Source: Dermatophagoides farinae (taxonomy: Eukaryota > Arthropoda > Arachnida > Sarcoptiformes > Pyroglyphidae). Taken from it: a DNA stretch of 64,000 bases. A program made the translations under genes and the position numbers. Positions 40,994-52,363 of the stretch are shown here, in pieces (positions within the stretch are counted from its first letter, which is position 1; each line of letters opens with the position of its first letter). Under the pieces are notes generated by a model, which was not told where the DNA came from, did not search any database, and worked only from the letters and a program-made list of their open reading frames with translations. Location of the stretch: the NCBI RefSeq assembly GCF_024713945.1, contig NC_134682.1, positions 3,851,001 through 3,915,000 of the forward strand, in the 5' to 3' direction.

Positions 40994-43900
40994 ATCAAAC
41001 AACAACAACAACAACAACAAAAAAAAGATAACACAATCATTTCAATCTGACAACATGCATTCATCCATGCACAAAACATTGAACAATAAATGAAACGCTT
41101 CACTGATTCTCGTGGATATGTATAAGCGACAATTTTGGAATCATCTAAAATGAATCGGCCAAATTTTTAGCAAGAATCGACAAAAAAACAAGACCAATCC
41201 GATCCGAACGATCGACCAAAATTATTTTTCCTCGTGATTTATTCATCATTGATGGTCTAGGGTAATTTTCTTTTTTTTCCATTCAATTTGTTATTCCATG
41301 GAAAACTAAACAAATCTCTTGCTATTTGATTCTACGAAATTCTAGCCTCTGTGTCTGTGTGTGTGTGTATGTGTGTGAAAAATAGCACGAAGAAATAGAT
41401 TTTCTTTGGTGAAAAAAAAATACAAAGAAAGAACGATTTTCGATTCATTTGCTTTTTCCAATGATTTTAAGGTGTTTTTCTGTGTTGCCTTCGGTATGTG
41501 TGGCTAATTCTTGGAATTTTCAAACAGGCATTATATCGGGAAAGAAAAAAGCCGGATTATTTTTTAACATGACAATTTTAGTTAATTTCTCGTTCACTAT
41601 AGAGAACAAAAAAAAAAACAATGATAATCGAATCACAATCGTTGGAGCAATACGAGTTTGGAATTTGAAATTTTGTTTTTTTTCTCTTCTTCACTCTGTT
41701 TCTCATCATTATTTGATTTTCATTTACTATCATCACATATGTATTCTGTGCATTCATTTTTCTCGCTTTCTCTCTCATACACACACACACACATACACAT
41801 TCAATCATCATTTTAAATGAAATAAAATGATGATAATCGAAAACAAACCGAAGTTGTTACAAACACCCACACACACACACACACATTCAAAAACGTCGAT
41901 ACATAACAATGTTTCAAAAAATTCAATGAAATTTTATCATCATTCTGGAACTTTTTTATATATTCCGGAAAACTTTTTTTTTGTTGTATCATCATCATCA
42001 TCATCATCATTATGATCAAAACGAATTGAATGATTCGTGAAGAATGAAAATTTGTTTCTACACAAATACAAGACGACAACGTCGACACTTTTCATATTTT
42101 CATATTTTATTTTCATTCGTTTGATTCTTCATCGTTATTGTTTTGTCGTTTTTTTTTTTTTGGTTGTCACATCAACAACAACAAAGTTATTTTTTTTGTC
42201 ATATTTCTTTTCATTGAAAAAAATTTGTTTTTCGTTCCTGTTCATTGCCACAAAACAACACACACACACACACACACACACACACTATATACACATTATG
42301 GTAAATGATGACGATGATGATGATTGTACACTGTTCAAATTACCATTAACTTTTTCATTCATTCTCTCACTCTCTGTGTGTTTTTCTTTTTTTTTCATTT
42401 GAAAAAAAATATTCATAACATTCAATAATAACACTTATGTAACCAACAACAACAACGAACCTTTTTCATTTTTTTTTTATTTCTCAACATATATAACATT
42501 AAAAAAATGCAAAATATTATGGAAATAAAAATCAAATTTGTAACACATTTTTTTTTCTTCTGTTCATTTGAAATTTGTTTTTGGTGTAATGAATTCACTA
42601 TGATGATGATGATCAGAATGGTGGGTATTTTGAAGAGAAAAAATTTTTTTTTTTTGGTGTTTTGAAATAAGGTTTTTTTATTTCATTCATTCATTATCGA
42701 TGGTATCGCTTATCATATATTCGCATCGATTGTTTTTATTTTTTACGCCTGATTCCAAAAAAAAAAAGAAAAAATTCCTAATGAAGAGATTGTTTTTTTC
42801 TCGTACTTTCTTATTTCCTTTTCATATATTCAATCAAATCAAAGAATGGAATATACATGGCAACCGTAACTTGTGTTTTTTTTTTGTTTGTGTGTGTGTG
42901 TGCATATGCATGTGTTTCAGGATTTTTCTATTCATTTGTTTGTTTTTGTCTAAAACAACAACAACAAAAAAAAATTCATTGAATGAATTAAACAGTGCAC
43001 ATAAAACAAGAGATGTGTACAATGATGATGGAAGAATGAGAAAAAAAAATTAATTACAAATTACAAAGCCGGTATATATGAACAACAGCAACGAAAAAAA
43101 TATTCTCCAGAAAAAAAGCAAAACAAAAATACAAATCACAATGGAAACTGGGGGGGGGGGAGAAAAAAAAAACAGAAAAGAATCGCTCGATTCATTGTGT
43201 ACCAACAATAAATGTTGACAAATTCAAATTCATTTTTTTTTCTCTTTAATTCATTCTTTTGTTTGTTTTTTTTTGTGTGTTCTGTTTGCATCATCATAAT
43301 TTTTTTTTGTGTCATGACAAACAAGTCTCATGGATTTTTTTTTTAAGTCTTTTGTTTTCCACTTTATCATCATCATCTATGTTCCATAGACTAAGGATTA
43401 GATTTTTTTTCTGCTCTTTTTTTTTACTGGAGATAATAAATCAAGAATAACAAAGAATTTATAGGAAAATTGTTTAGCAAGATTAAATGAAAAATATATA
43501 AAAGATTTCTATAGTTCTATAGTTATCGTTTATTCTGTTCACTTTCATAATTATCATTATTATGATTTTCAAATGGAACAATTCATATATAGTGGAAACG
43601 ATAAATAATTGGTAGGGCAAAAAAAAAATAGCGGATGGTTACCGGCACCCTATGATGCCACACACAAACATACACACACACACACACACACAGCGGATTC
43701 TTTCAGCGGGTTTTCATTTTTATTCTCTGCATTGTTTCATTTCCATTTGCATTTATTTTTTTATTTTTTTTTGTTTTTTGTTGTTGTTGTTGTTGTAAAT
43801 TCTTGTTGATAATTATCATCATTCATCCACCATAAGCCAATGGGGTTGATTCCATTTTCCAAACAGATAGCAAAAAAAAAAATATGGCCAATAAAGAAAA

Positions 43901-44369
43901 AGATCAAGATATGTGGAAATAATAATTAATAATAACCATAATATGACAATTTTCAAATGTATTTATGACAAAAACGAACCAAAATATATATGTAATTTAA
44001 TTCAATTATATAATGACAAAATGATGAAATTATCAGCAATCATAACAATAATAATAATAAATGATTTGAATGAAAAAGAAATGTTTTCGTTGCAATTTTT
44101 GTTTTTGTTACTAAAATTCCTAACAAAACGAGAAAAAACAATTGATGAATTCTTGGAAAATTTTCTTTTCCCCATTTGATTCTTGAAGTTCGTGATGGTG
44201 ATAATATTGGTGTTTTTTTCTTGCAGGTGAATTATAAGAGGGAAAATGTTATCATTATTTCAAAATTGGATTATTTTGTTTATTATGTTTTTGTCATCAT
44301 AATCGTTATATATTGTGACATTTTGTCTTTTCATCTATGTTTGATGTTTGATATTTGTTTTGATGATTG
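40994..44369. other. 3.4 kb convergent, repeat-rich interval
   Basis: This lies between the 3' end of receptor copy 2 (+) and the 3' end of the giant secreted-protein gene (-). It contains a CA microsatellite (42259-42285), a run of ten or more G near 43151 and many simple repeats. A minus-strand AATAAA at 44279-44284 could end the giant gene. No coding frame is supported. Confidence 0.55.
42259..42285. repeat. CA dinucleotide microsatellite
   Basis: About 13 uninterrupted CA units. Confidence 0.9.
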
Positions 44370-47300
44370 TTATTCAAGTCCACAGCATTTGTTCCATAAT
44401 GCTTTCGGATATTGATTATCTTCATAGTTTAGTCCTTGATAATTGGCTGGTGTATTTTATTTATTTTTTATTTTTTTTTTGGCAATGATGAGTTTGTAGA
44501 GAAAAAAAAAGTTTTTCCATAGAAAAATCAAGAATAAAAAAACGGAATAAATTCATAGGAAAAAATGAACGAAAAATAATAATAATTACCTCGCCAATTA
44601 CCGATGCGAACATTCATTTTGTTCAAATCATCCAAAGAAAAACGTGGGATAATCATTTTTCGTTGAAATTTTGGATGTTCCACTGTTTCATTGAATCGTT
44701 GATAATCGATTGGCGTCCATATTATACCATCGGGTGAATAAAAATATGCAGGACGATCATAATCGATGGCGAAAAATTTTCCCGTTGCCAATTCGAATCC
44801 TTCAAATGAATCAATCGATCTACCAACAATATGCCATGCATTTCCACCAGAATCCGAATAATAACACAAATAATGGCTATGAATGGTTTCAAAAAATAAA
44901 ATGTCAAAAATGATCACCAAAAAAATTAATGAAAATTATCATAATTTATAATAACTACTATTACTACTACTACATCTTCATCTTTACTCATCAGCTGACA
45001 CTTTTAATCAGCTGGTGAGTAAAGAGAACTAAGAAAAAAAAAAGAATAAAAAACCTTCACTTACTTGATATTTGAAGTAGCATCACAAAAGTAAATAATA
45101 TTCGTATATGGATCAATGGATATATGGCGATTCTTTATTGTAGTATCATCCGTATAATGAGTTTGAAATTCGAGTGCTGCCAAAAGAAAATGGAAAAAAA
45201 GAGAGATAATAGAAAATTATATGACAAAAGTTTTTCTTATTTTTTTTTCTCTCCAAATCATCATTCTCTTCATCATAATCATTATATGATTCCGAAGAAA
45301 ATCGAAACACAAAAGTATTAATAGAATCATCAAAAGCAATGAGAGAGAGAGAGAGAGAGAGAGAGAAAAAAAAAAACAAATTAACTTACATTCAGTCGAT
45401 GCTGGCCTAGTGGATGATTCCAATTCTTTTAGATAACAGCCATATAGTTCAAATTTGACAGCTAGATATTGATTATGAATATTGCCTTTGGAATTGGAAT
45501 CGATTTTCTGTTTCTTCGTCATTATTGTCGTCGTTGTTTTTGTTGTTTTTGAACTTGAAACACTATCTATTATTATTCGAATTAAACGAGCTTCAATTGG
45601 CCACTGTAACCTTGATTCACCAATCGCTTTGATATTTTGATCATCAACATTATTGTAGAGGATTTTTGTTGTATTCGTTCCTTGATACCAAACTTTGCCA
45701 TCAAAACTATAATCCAAATGATATGTATGTATACTACGTTGATTTTTGATTGATTTGAATTCTATTGATACTAGACGTGTTTTTTGTCGAAAATCTATCT
45801 GAATATAATTTTGTCCATTATTCAATGCTTGATTTGGATGGCCATGACGCCAATTACGCCATGCTGGTGACCACCATGATGATGATGATGATGAATTTGG
45901 CCGTGCAAATTTTGGAGCAAAACGTTGAGCAATGGCCGATGATGCTGTTATCTGATCATCATGTATATGGCCATCTAACATTCCCAATGGATTATTGCAT
46001 TCTAAATGATGACAACAAACAAACAAATGAATCGGAAATAATGTCAATATAAATGTGACATGATAATAATAATAATAATAATGATAAAAATAAAATTATT
46101 GACAACATTAATTCAGAAAAAGATTACATTGTGTATATGTGTGTGAGTATTTTTTTTTTTTTTTTTGGTTTACTTGTTTGTTTGCTTGTGAATAATAATA
46201 ATTTTCAAAGTTTTCACGATTTTTCTATATATGTTTACTTTTTGGACAAATTTTTTGTTTTGAAAACAAACAACTTACCAGTACTATGTGTTCGATAATT
46301 CATATGTTTCATTTGGCTACAGGGAAATTTTGTATCACTAGATACACGAAAATGTTGACACATCATACGAAATGGTGTTATAATTGACAGCTCTTTATGA
46401 CCATAACCACGTATATTACGTGGATCAATTTGTATGGTAAAATTGACAATAAATTGTTCATTAAATAAAATCCATGGAAACTAATAGAACAAGAATTGAA
46501 AAAAAATGAAAAAACAAAAATTATTAGTCTTGTTTTTGTCAAATTAAAGATAATCCAATTATTTTACCAAAATATCCGTAGATCCATCGGCTAATCGCTT
46601 CAATTTTGGCAATTGTCTTGTATTGGCCCAATTAATTCCGCTTATTTCAACAAAATCCGGTGTAAACAAACGCAATACTGGATTAGATGGTTCGGCATTT
46701 GAATCCGGTAAATGTCGAATGGTCGCCATCACTGTAAATGTTTCATTTCGATCCAAAACAGGCATTCGTTTTTTATAACGAATGTTGACATCTAATTTTG
46801 GATTGGGTCCTTCACCTTCGGACAATCGAATTTTTGCCTCCGTACGAGTGGTAATCGTATTGGTTAAATTGCCATAATGGGCTTCAAATTCCAATCGATA
46901 GACATCATTTTCGGTCAATGAAGGATGATCGGTTAGTTCGGCCAATACTTCGATTGTTAAAACATCGGCATCATCATCATTATCATTGAGTGCACTGTTT
47001 GTCATGTTACCGATGTCATTATTATTATCACTGTCAAGATTTTGATCTTTTTCACTATTATTATTATTATTGTCATTGTTATTGTTGATGTCAATATAAT
47101 AAGTGTAACCAAAATTGGCAAACCAGCCAAGCTCCGCATTGATCAGATTTGTTTGATTAATATTAACGGTTGAATTCAACCGAATTTGTGGTTCATTATC
47201 CAATGGACAGGGAATATTAGCTCCACCATGAACTAATCGTAGATCATAAAGTACAATATAAGCACGATTCTCATCTGTTTGACCACGAATAGTGACTGAT

Positions 47301-50300
47301 AGTTTTCCAGTAGAATATACAGGAATTCGAATTCTAAAAGGGATCCATTTTCGTTGTCGAATTTTGAAACCAATACCTTCACGACGATCATTCCATTTGG
47401 CTAGTATAACCCGTGCACCTTCGGTAATGGGAAAATGGTCCGATATTTGTTGCTGGTGAGCAACGGAATTATTTCCTGCTTCATTAGGGACTACTGTAAG
47501 AGCTAATTCATTTTTCGTTTCCAATGGCCGTTGATAATGACCAATCAGTACAGTTCCAGAGACAATAAATGGTAATGAATCGGAAAACGATTCTGTCGGA
47601 CGAATTGCAAATGCCAACCTCAGCAAATTGTCATTATTATTTCCATTTTCAACAGAATCATTATGGTTTTGTTGTTGTTGATTATTCAAATCAGTGTGGC
47701 AAATCATTCCCAATTCAAATTGATTAGGTTGAACATTCAATGACAATGGTGAATAGCATGGATAATTTCGGCCCACTTTAATGAATGCAGCATTACACAT
47801 TTTGTATGAATTCGATCGATCCATAGCAATCGTCAATTGAGTCTGGTGATTTTTTTCAAGTTCAATATCAAAATAGAAAAGCTTTGGTCGTGTATGATGA
47901 ATCAATTTATTGTTACCATGAGGTCTGAGTATCACTTTACGAGGTTCGGACAATTTTCGCCGGCTAATTTCCATTGATATATCATCATTCGCATTTGGTT
48001 TCGATCCCACCGGTATTATTATTTGTTTTGTAACGGTAATGTCTTTGTGGCCATAAATGACTTTGATACTTATGGTTTGATTACTATTCTCAGCCTGGTC
48101 TAACATTCTAATCATGGCCATAAATTCTATACTATTATCATTACGTTCATCGCGTTCAGATTTTCTCCTATGATTACCAAAATTAGTTATCATATCCAAT
48201 TGTAGTACGGCTCGTTTGTTAATGCCAAATGTTTCAAATGCATATTCAGCTTTTTGATTTGCTTCAACACAGGGTAGATTATATCCAATTCTATGAATCC
48301 ATAGGCCACATACTGAAATGGCAGAATTTGGATCATCATCATCACCACCAATTTCAATACGTAATGGTCCAATTGTATTCGGTCGAGTCAATGTACGAAT
48401 GAGAATGTTTGTTGAAAAACCAGGCAGGATAAATGTATCAGTTTCGTTGAATAATTCAGCATCTAAATCGATTGACATATCGGCAGCAATCGTTTCGGGT
48501 AATAATTCTGAAATGTTTAAATTTATTTGCTCCGATTTGATGATGTTATCTTGGATGTTTGAGGCTGAATTTGAAATTATGTCAACTCGAATTGGATATT
48601 GCTTTAGTGACTGTTGTTGTTGTTCATTATTTGCTCCAGAATCAGCAATCATGATGGCAAAATTTGTCAAAATTTTCTGTCTTACATTCGAACCGTTTAC
48701 GACTGAAATTGATCCAAAATCGATTCTTGCTCGATCATATGGCCGAGTATTTATTTCGTTTTCTTCTTTTGACATTTTTCTATTATTATAGCCATAAACA
48801 ATTTGCTTTTCATTGATGGTTTCTCGTTCCACACAAGTGCATGGCATCGTTTCAGCCACTCGTATGACAGAAAATCGACAGATTTTCAAATCAGGTAAAC
48901 TATCTGCAGCTGTTGCCATATCGGAACTGATTGTTATAAGAAAATCTTCAAAAGCAGCATTCGGTTCGAATTCTAATTCTACATCAACTGCTGCGCCTCC
49001 TAAAACAATCAAATCTGACCATTTTACTGAACTATTTGTCGACAATTCGATATTCGATGATGATGATGAAGTTTCATTATTGCCATTTTCATTAGACAAG
49101 ATGTTTAGTTGATTATTCATGATCATCAATGGTTTTGTTTCGTATCCGCTAGTCACTTGAATATGTTCTGGTTTTATTGAATATTCTATTTCAAAGGTTG
49201 AATGAATTAGTTTGAAGTCTATATAAAGATTTTAAAGTCTAGAAAAATGAATACTTACCACCAGGTTTGACATGACTATCAAACGGTAATCGGAATGTAA
49301 TCTCGGCAACTAAATCATTATCATCCAATAAAAATGGATTCACTAGACGGATAAAATTTATTCGTCCAAAACGAAAAAGAAATTTATTTTTTTCTAAACG
49401 TTGTGGCTTCAAACTTATTGGATTAGTATACGGTATGTTGATACCATTTTCTTGATACAATATTCTAGCTGAACAAGGTATGAATGGAAGTTGTGGTGTT
49501 CCCATTCCATCAATGGTGATAGCATAATCGGTAAAGACATTTTCATCTTTGAAATCACGGAATTTAGATAGAATTTTCAACTGTGTCAAACCGCCTTTGG
49601 TCAAATCGTGCTGTGTGAAATTGGCAGCAGATCCAATCATAAATGATTGCAAACGTTCGTTATTATTTCGACCGACAATAGTTATGTTGAATACTCGGGT
49701 AAAATAGCTACGTTTAGTGATAAAAATATCCAATTGAAACGAAATATTTCTGCCAATATTTTCCTCAAAATTCATTGCATAAACTGGAAAACTAAAACTG
49801 ATAACATTATCCGGATTTTTCATAAATAACCGAGATTTTTCTCCATTGTTGGTGACTGTATTCATATTTAGTGTACTAAATGTATATGATTGCATTGTTG
49901 CACTTAAATTTCGATAACCAATATAATGATGTGGTGAACTAGGCATTGTTACATAATTCGATCCAAACTTGGTAACACTTATCAATCCTAACGATAACCT
50001 GTTATCCGGTTCATATTCATAAGATGTTTTATTCAATTCAATGCGGACCGGATCAGAACGAAACTGAAAATTGGCATCGAATCGAAAAATCGCTGCACTA
50101 TCCAAAGCAATCTTTGTTGGTTCTTCAACAATGTCTACTTCACAGAAAACCTGATCATCTTTCTGTTGACAAACAACAGAAAATAGGCAACAAAAAAAAA
50201 CAAAATAAAAATATATTTCATACATGTTTGTGGCTATACTTACATTCAAAACTGAAACAGTTGTGATTTCCGATTCAGCTACATATGTAAAACTTCCTTT

Positions 50301-51696
50301 CGTATGTTCCATACCAACAATAAGTGAATGTTTTTTCTTAGCTCTTCGTGGTTTACGAAATAATATGACCGAAAAACAAATGGACAATTCATTTCGATCT
50401 TGACCATTGTTTTTAATAGTACCAAAATCCAATGTCAACCGATTATACTATACAATTCGTTCGTACAAATGGTAATTGATTTTGAAAATTTTTAAAATAA
50501 AAAAAATTTCAACAATACTTACGACATTGGCGGTTTTATTTGATAGGAGAAATTTTGGTTCTGGTATGTTAAATTGCATGTCATTAGTTTCATATGGCAT
50601 TGAAAAATTATATAATGATAATGATGAACGCTTAACACTCAACGGGGAATCTAATGTCTGTATATCCAATACAAGATCACTTGAACCTTTTGGGAATCCA
50701 ATATCTAACTTGTAATGTATTGAACTTCCAACTTGTAAGGAACTTGTTTCACCAGCCACTGTACGTAGACGAAAATTTATACCATTCAATTCTAGTCCAT
50801 CATCATTTGAACTCAACGCAGACAATGATGATGGTGATGATGAATCATCCGATTCAGCTGATGATGCAGATTGTCGTTTGATACGGTCCAATTGATTTTG
50901 AATATTAACAAATATTGTCAACGTTCGAGATGAATTTTTATTTCGATAATAATAATCCCCAATGGTTTTCAATTCATTCCAATTTGGATTCATTGCTATG
51001 ATCATCAATTTGTAATGTTGTTGTTGTTGATAATAATGATCCAATAGTTTATTGTCAATTAATTTTGGTTTATTGATGAAAATTTCACCAGTTGTTGAAT
51101 TGATTCGAAATATTTCTTGTTCATCCTGTTCAATGATTTCATATTGAATCTGTGCACAAGTACAATTTTCAATATTTAAACCAACACAATCATCATTATG
51201 AATATCATCATCATATGCATGAGCCTTAAATATTGGTCTATGATGATGGATCGTTTCTTTTTTCAAATAAAGATTGATTATTTTTTCCGAAAAATATGGC
51301 TCATGTAAATCATCTGTGTGAAAATCAAAAGAAAAAAAAATGATAAAAAATTTTCATCATATCAAGTGATTATTTCATTCATTCATATTCTATTCATTCG
51401 AAAAAATGTATAGAAATAAGACTGAAAAAAAACCTGGAGAAAAAAAATTGTCATCTCAAATTTTATTGCTTACCAAATTGATCACAATGTGATCCATGCC
51501 AACATGGCATACATTTACAATAACTGTCATCATTCTTTATTCCATTATCATTATCGATACAATCACCATGGATGCAAATATTACCATTCTTACATGATGA
51601 TGATGACTTTGCATGAACAAAATGACAATGAAAAATTGTCAACAATATTAAAATAAAAAAAATGACTAAAGTAGCAAAATAATTTCTTGATAACAT
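44370..51696 (-). CDS. giant secreted EGF/cadherin-like/repeat-array/discoidin protein
   Basis: Ten coding exons, GT-AG and in phase: 51696-51474, 51313-50523, 50447-50244, 50162-49259, 49218-46568, 46480-46279, 46001-45390, 45176-45065, 44876-44590 and 44434-44370, giving about 2,016 residues. A signal peptide (1-29, LVIFFILILLTIFHCHFVHA) is followed by an EGF-like module (about 34-72). A cadherin-like domain follows (about 80-215, FRINSTTGEIFIN). RIKR-Q at about 218-221 looks like a furin site. The main body (about 407-1658) is an array of roughly 180-residue units marked by C-x12-C ending in PC (for example CGLWIHRIGYNLPC). The discoidin/F5-8 C domain is at about 1660-1800 (CNNPLGMLDG, WSPAWRNW, VKFELYGC). 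The tail (1863-2016) contains YFYSPDGIIW, which resembles an Asp-box. No transmembrane helix is visible, so it is probably an extracellular matrix or sheath protein. The last exon is the least certain. I recognise no named orthologue. Confidence 0.8.
45341..45366. repeat. GA dinucleotide microsatellite in an intron
   Basis: Thirteen GA units just inside the intron after the discoidin exon (donor at 45389) of the giant secreted-protein gene. Confidence 0.88.
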
Positions 51697-52363
51697 GATG
51701 ATTATTGGTTGAAATCAAAAACCTAAATGAATGAAACAAAAAATAACAACAATGACAATATATGATTTTGTGATCAACCAACCATTATCATCATTGAATT
51801 TAATAAATTCATATTGACGTAATTAATCGCGTTGCTTAGATGCATGTTCCATTGTGGAATATTGTGGTTGGTTTTCTTTTTTTTTCCTAAATAATTCAAA
51901 GAAATGCAATCACAATTATGAAAACTGTTTCATGTTTTTTGTTTTCAAATAGTTAGCTGTCCAATTTGGACCATTTTGGATTTATTAGGATAAATTATTT
52001 AGAATTAAAAGAAAAATCTCTGGTTCGTGTGTGTGTGTGTGTATGGGTGTGTTTTGGTGTGTTGGTATTTGGAAATTGTCCAGTGTAAAAAAATGTCATA
52101 CATTGATTTTATCGTTTTTTTTTTGTTTTTTTATGTTTATATATGGGTTATATATGTTTATGTTTGGTTTACATTCATAATTCATTCATTATAATCTTTT
52201 TTTTCTCTGTTTGTAGATATTATTTTTTTTGTATGGACAGTTAATAAATGGCTAAAAAGATAATTACCAAAATTGATTCGAAATAAATATATATATGAAT
52301 GAATCTCATGAAAATGGATGAAGTAAAATCTTTTGGAGATAAAATAATAATGAAAAAAAAATT
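51697..52363. other. spacer between Tectonic 3' end and giant-protein start
   Basis: On the minus strand this is downstream of Tectonic and upstream of the giant gene. It must hold the Tectonic 3' UTR and the promoter and 5' UTR of the giant gene. A GT tract lies near 52028-52041. No coding frame is supported. Confidence 0.5.

Noticed and set aside
45765-46052. Plus-strand frame opposite the discoidin exon
   Set aside because: It is a shadow of the well-supported minus-strand exon (45390-46001), with poly-Met from the poly-Ser codons.
48318-49112. Plus-strand frames of 99-157 residues opposite the large repeat exon
   Set aside because: They are antisense shadows; the minus strand carries a continuous 883-codon exon with conserved repeats.
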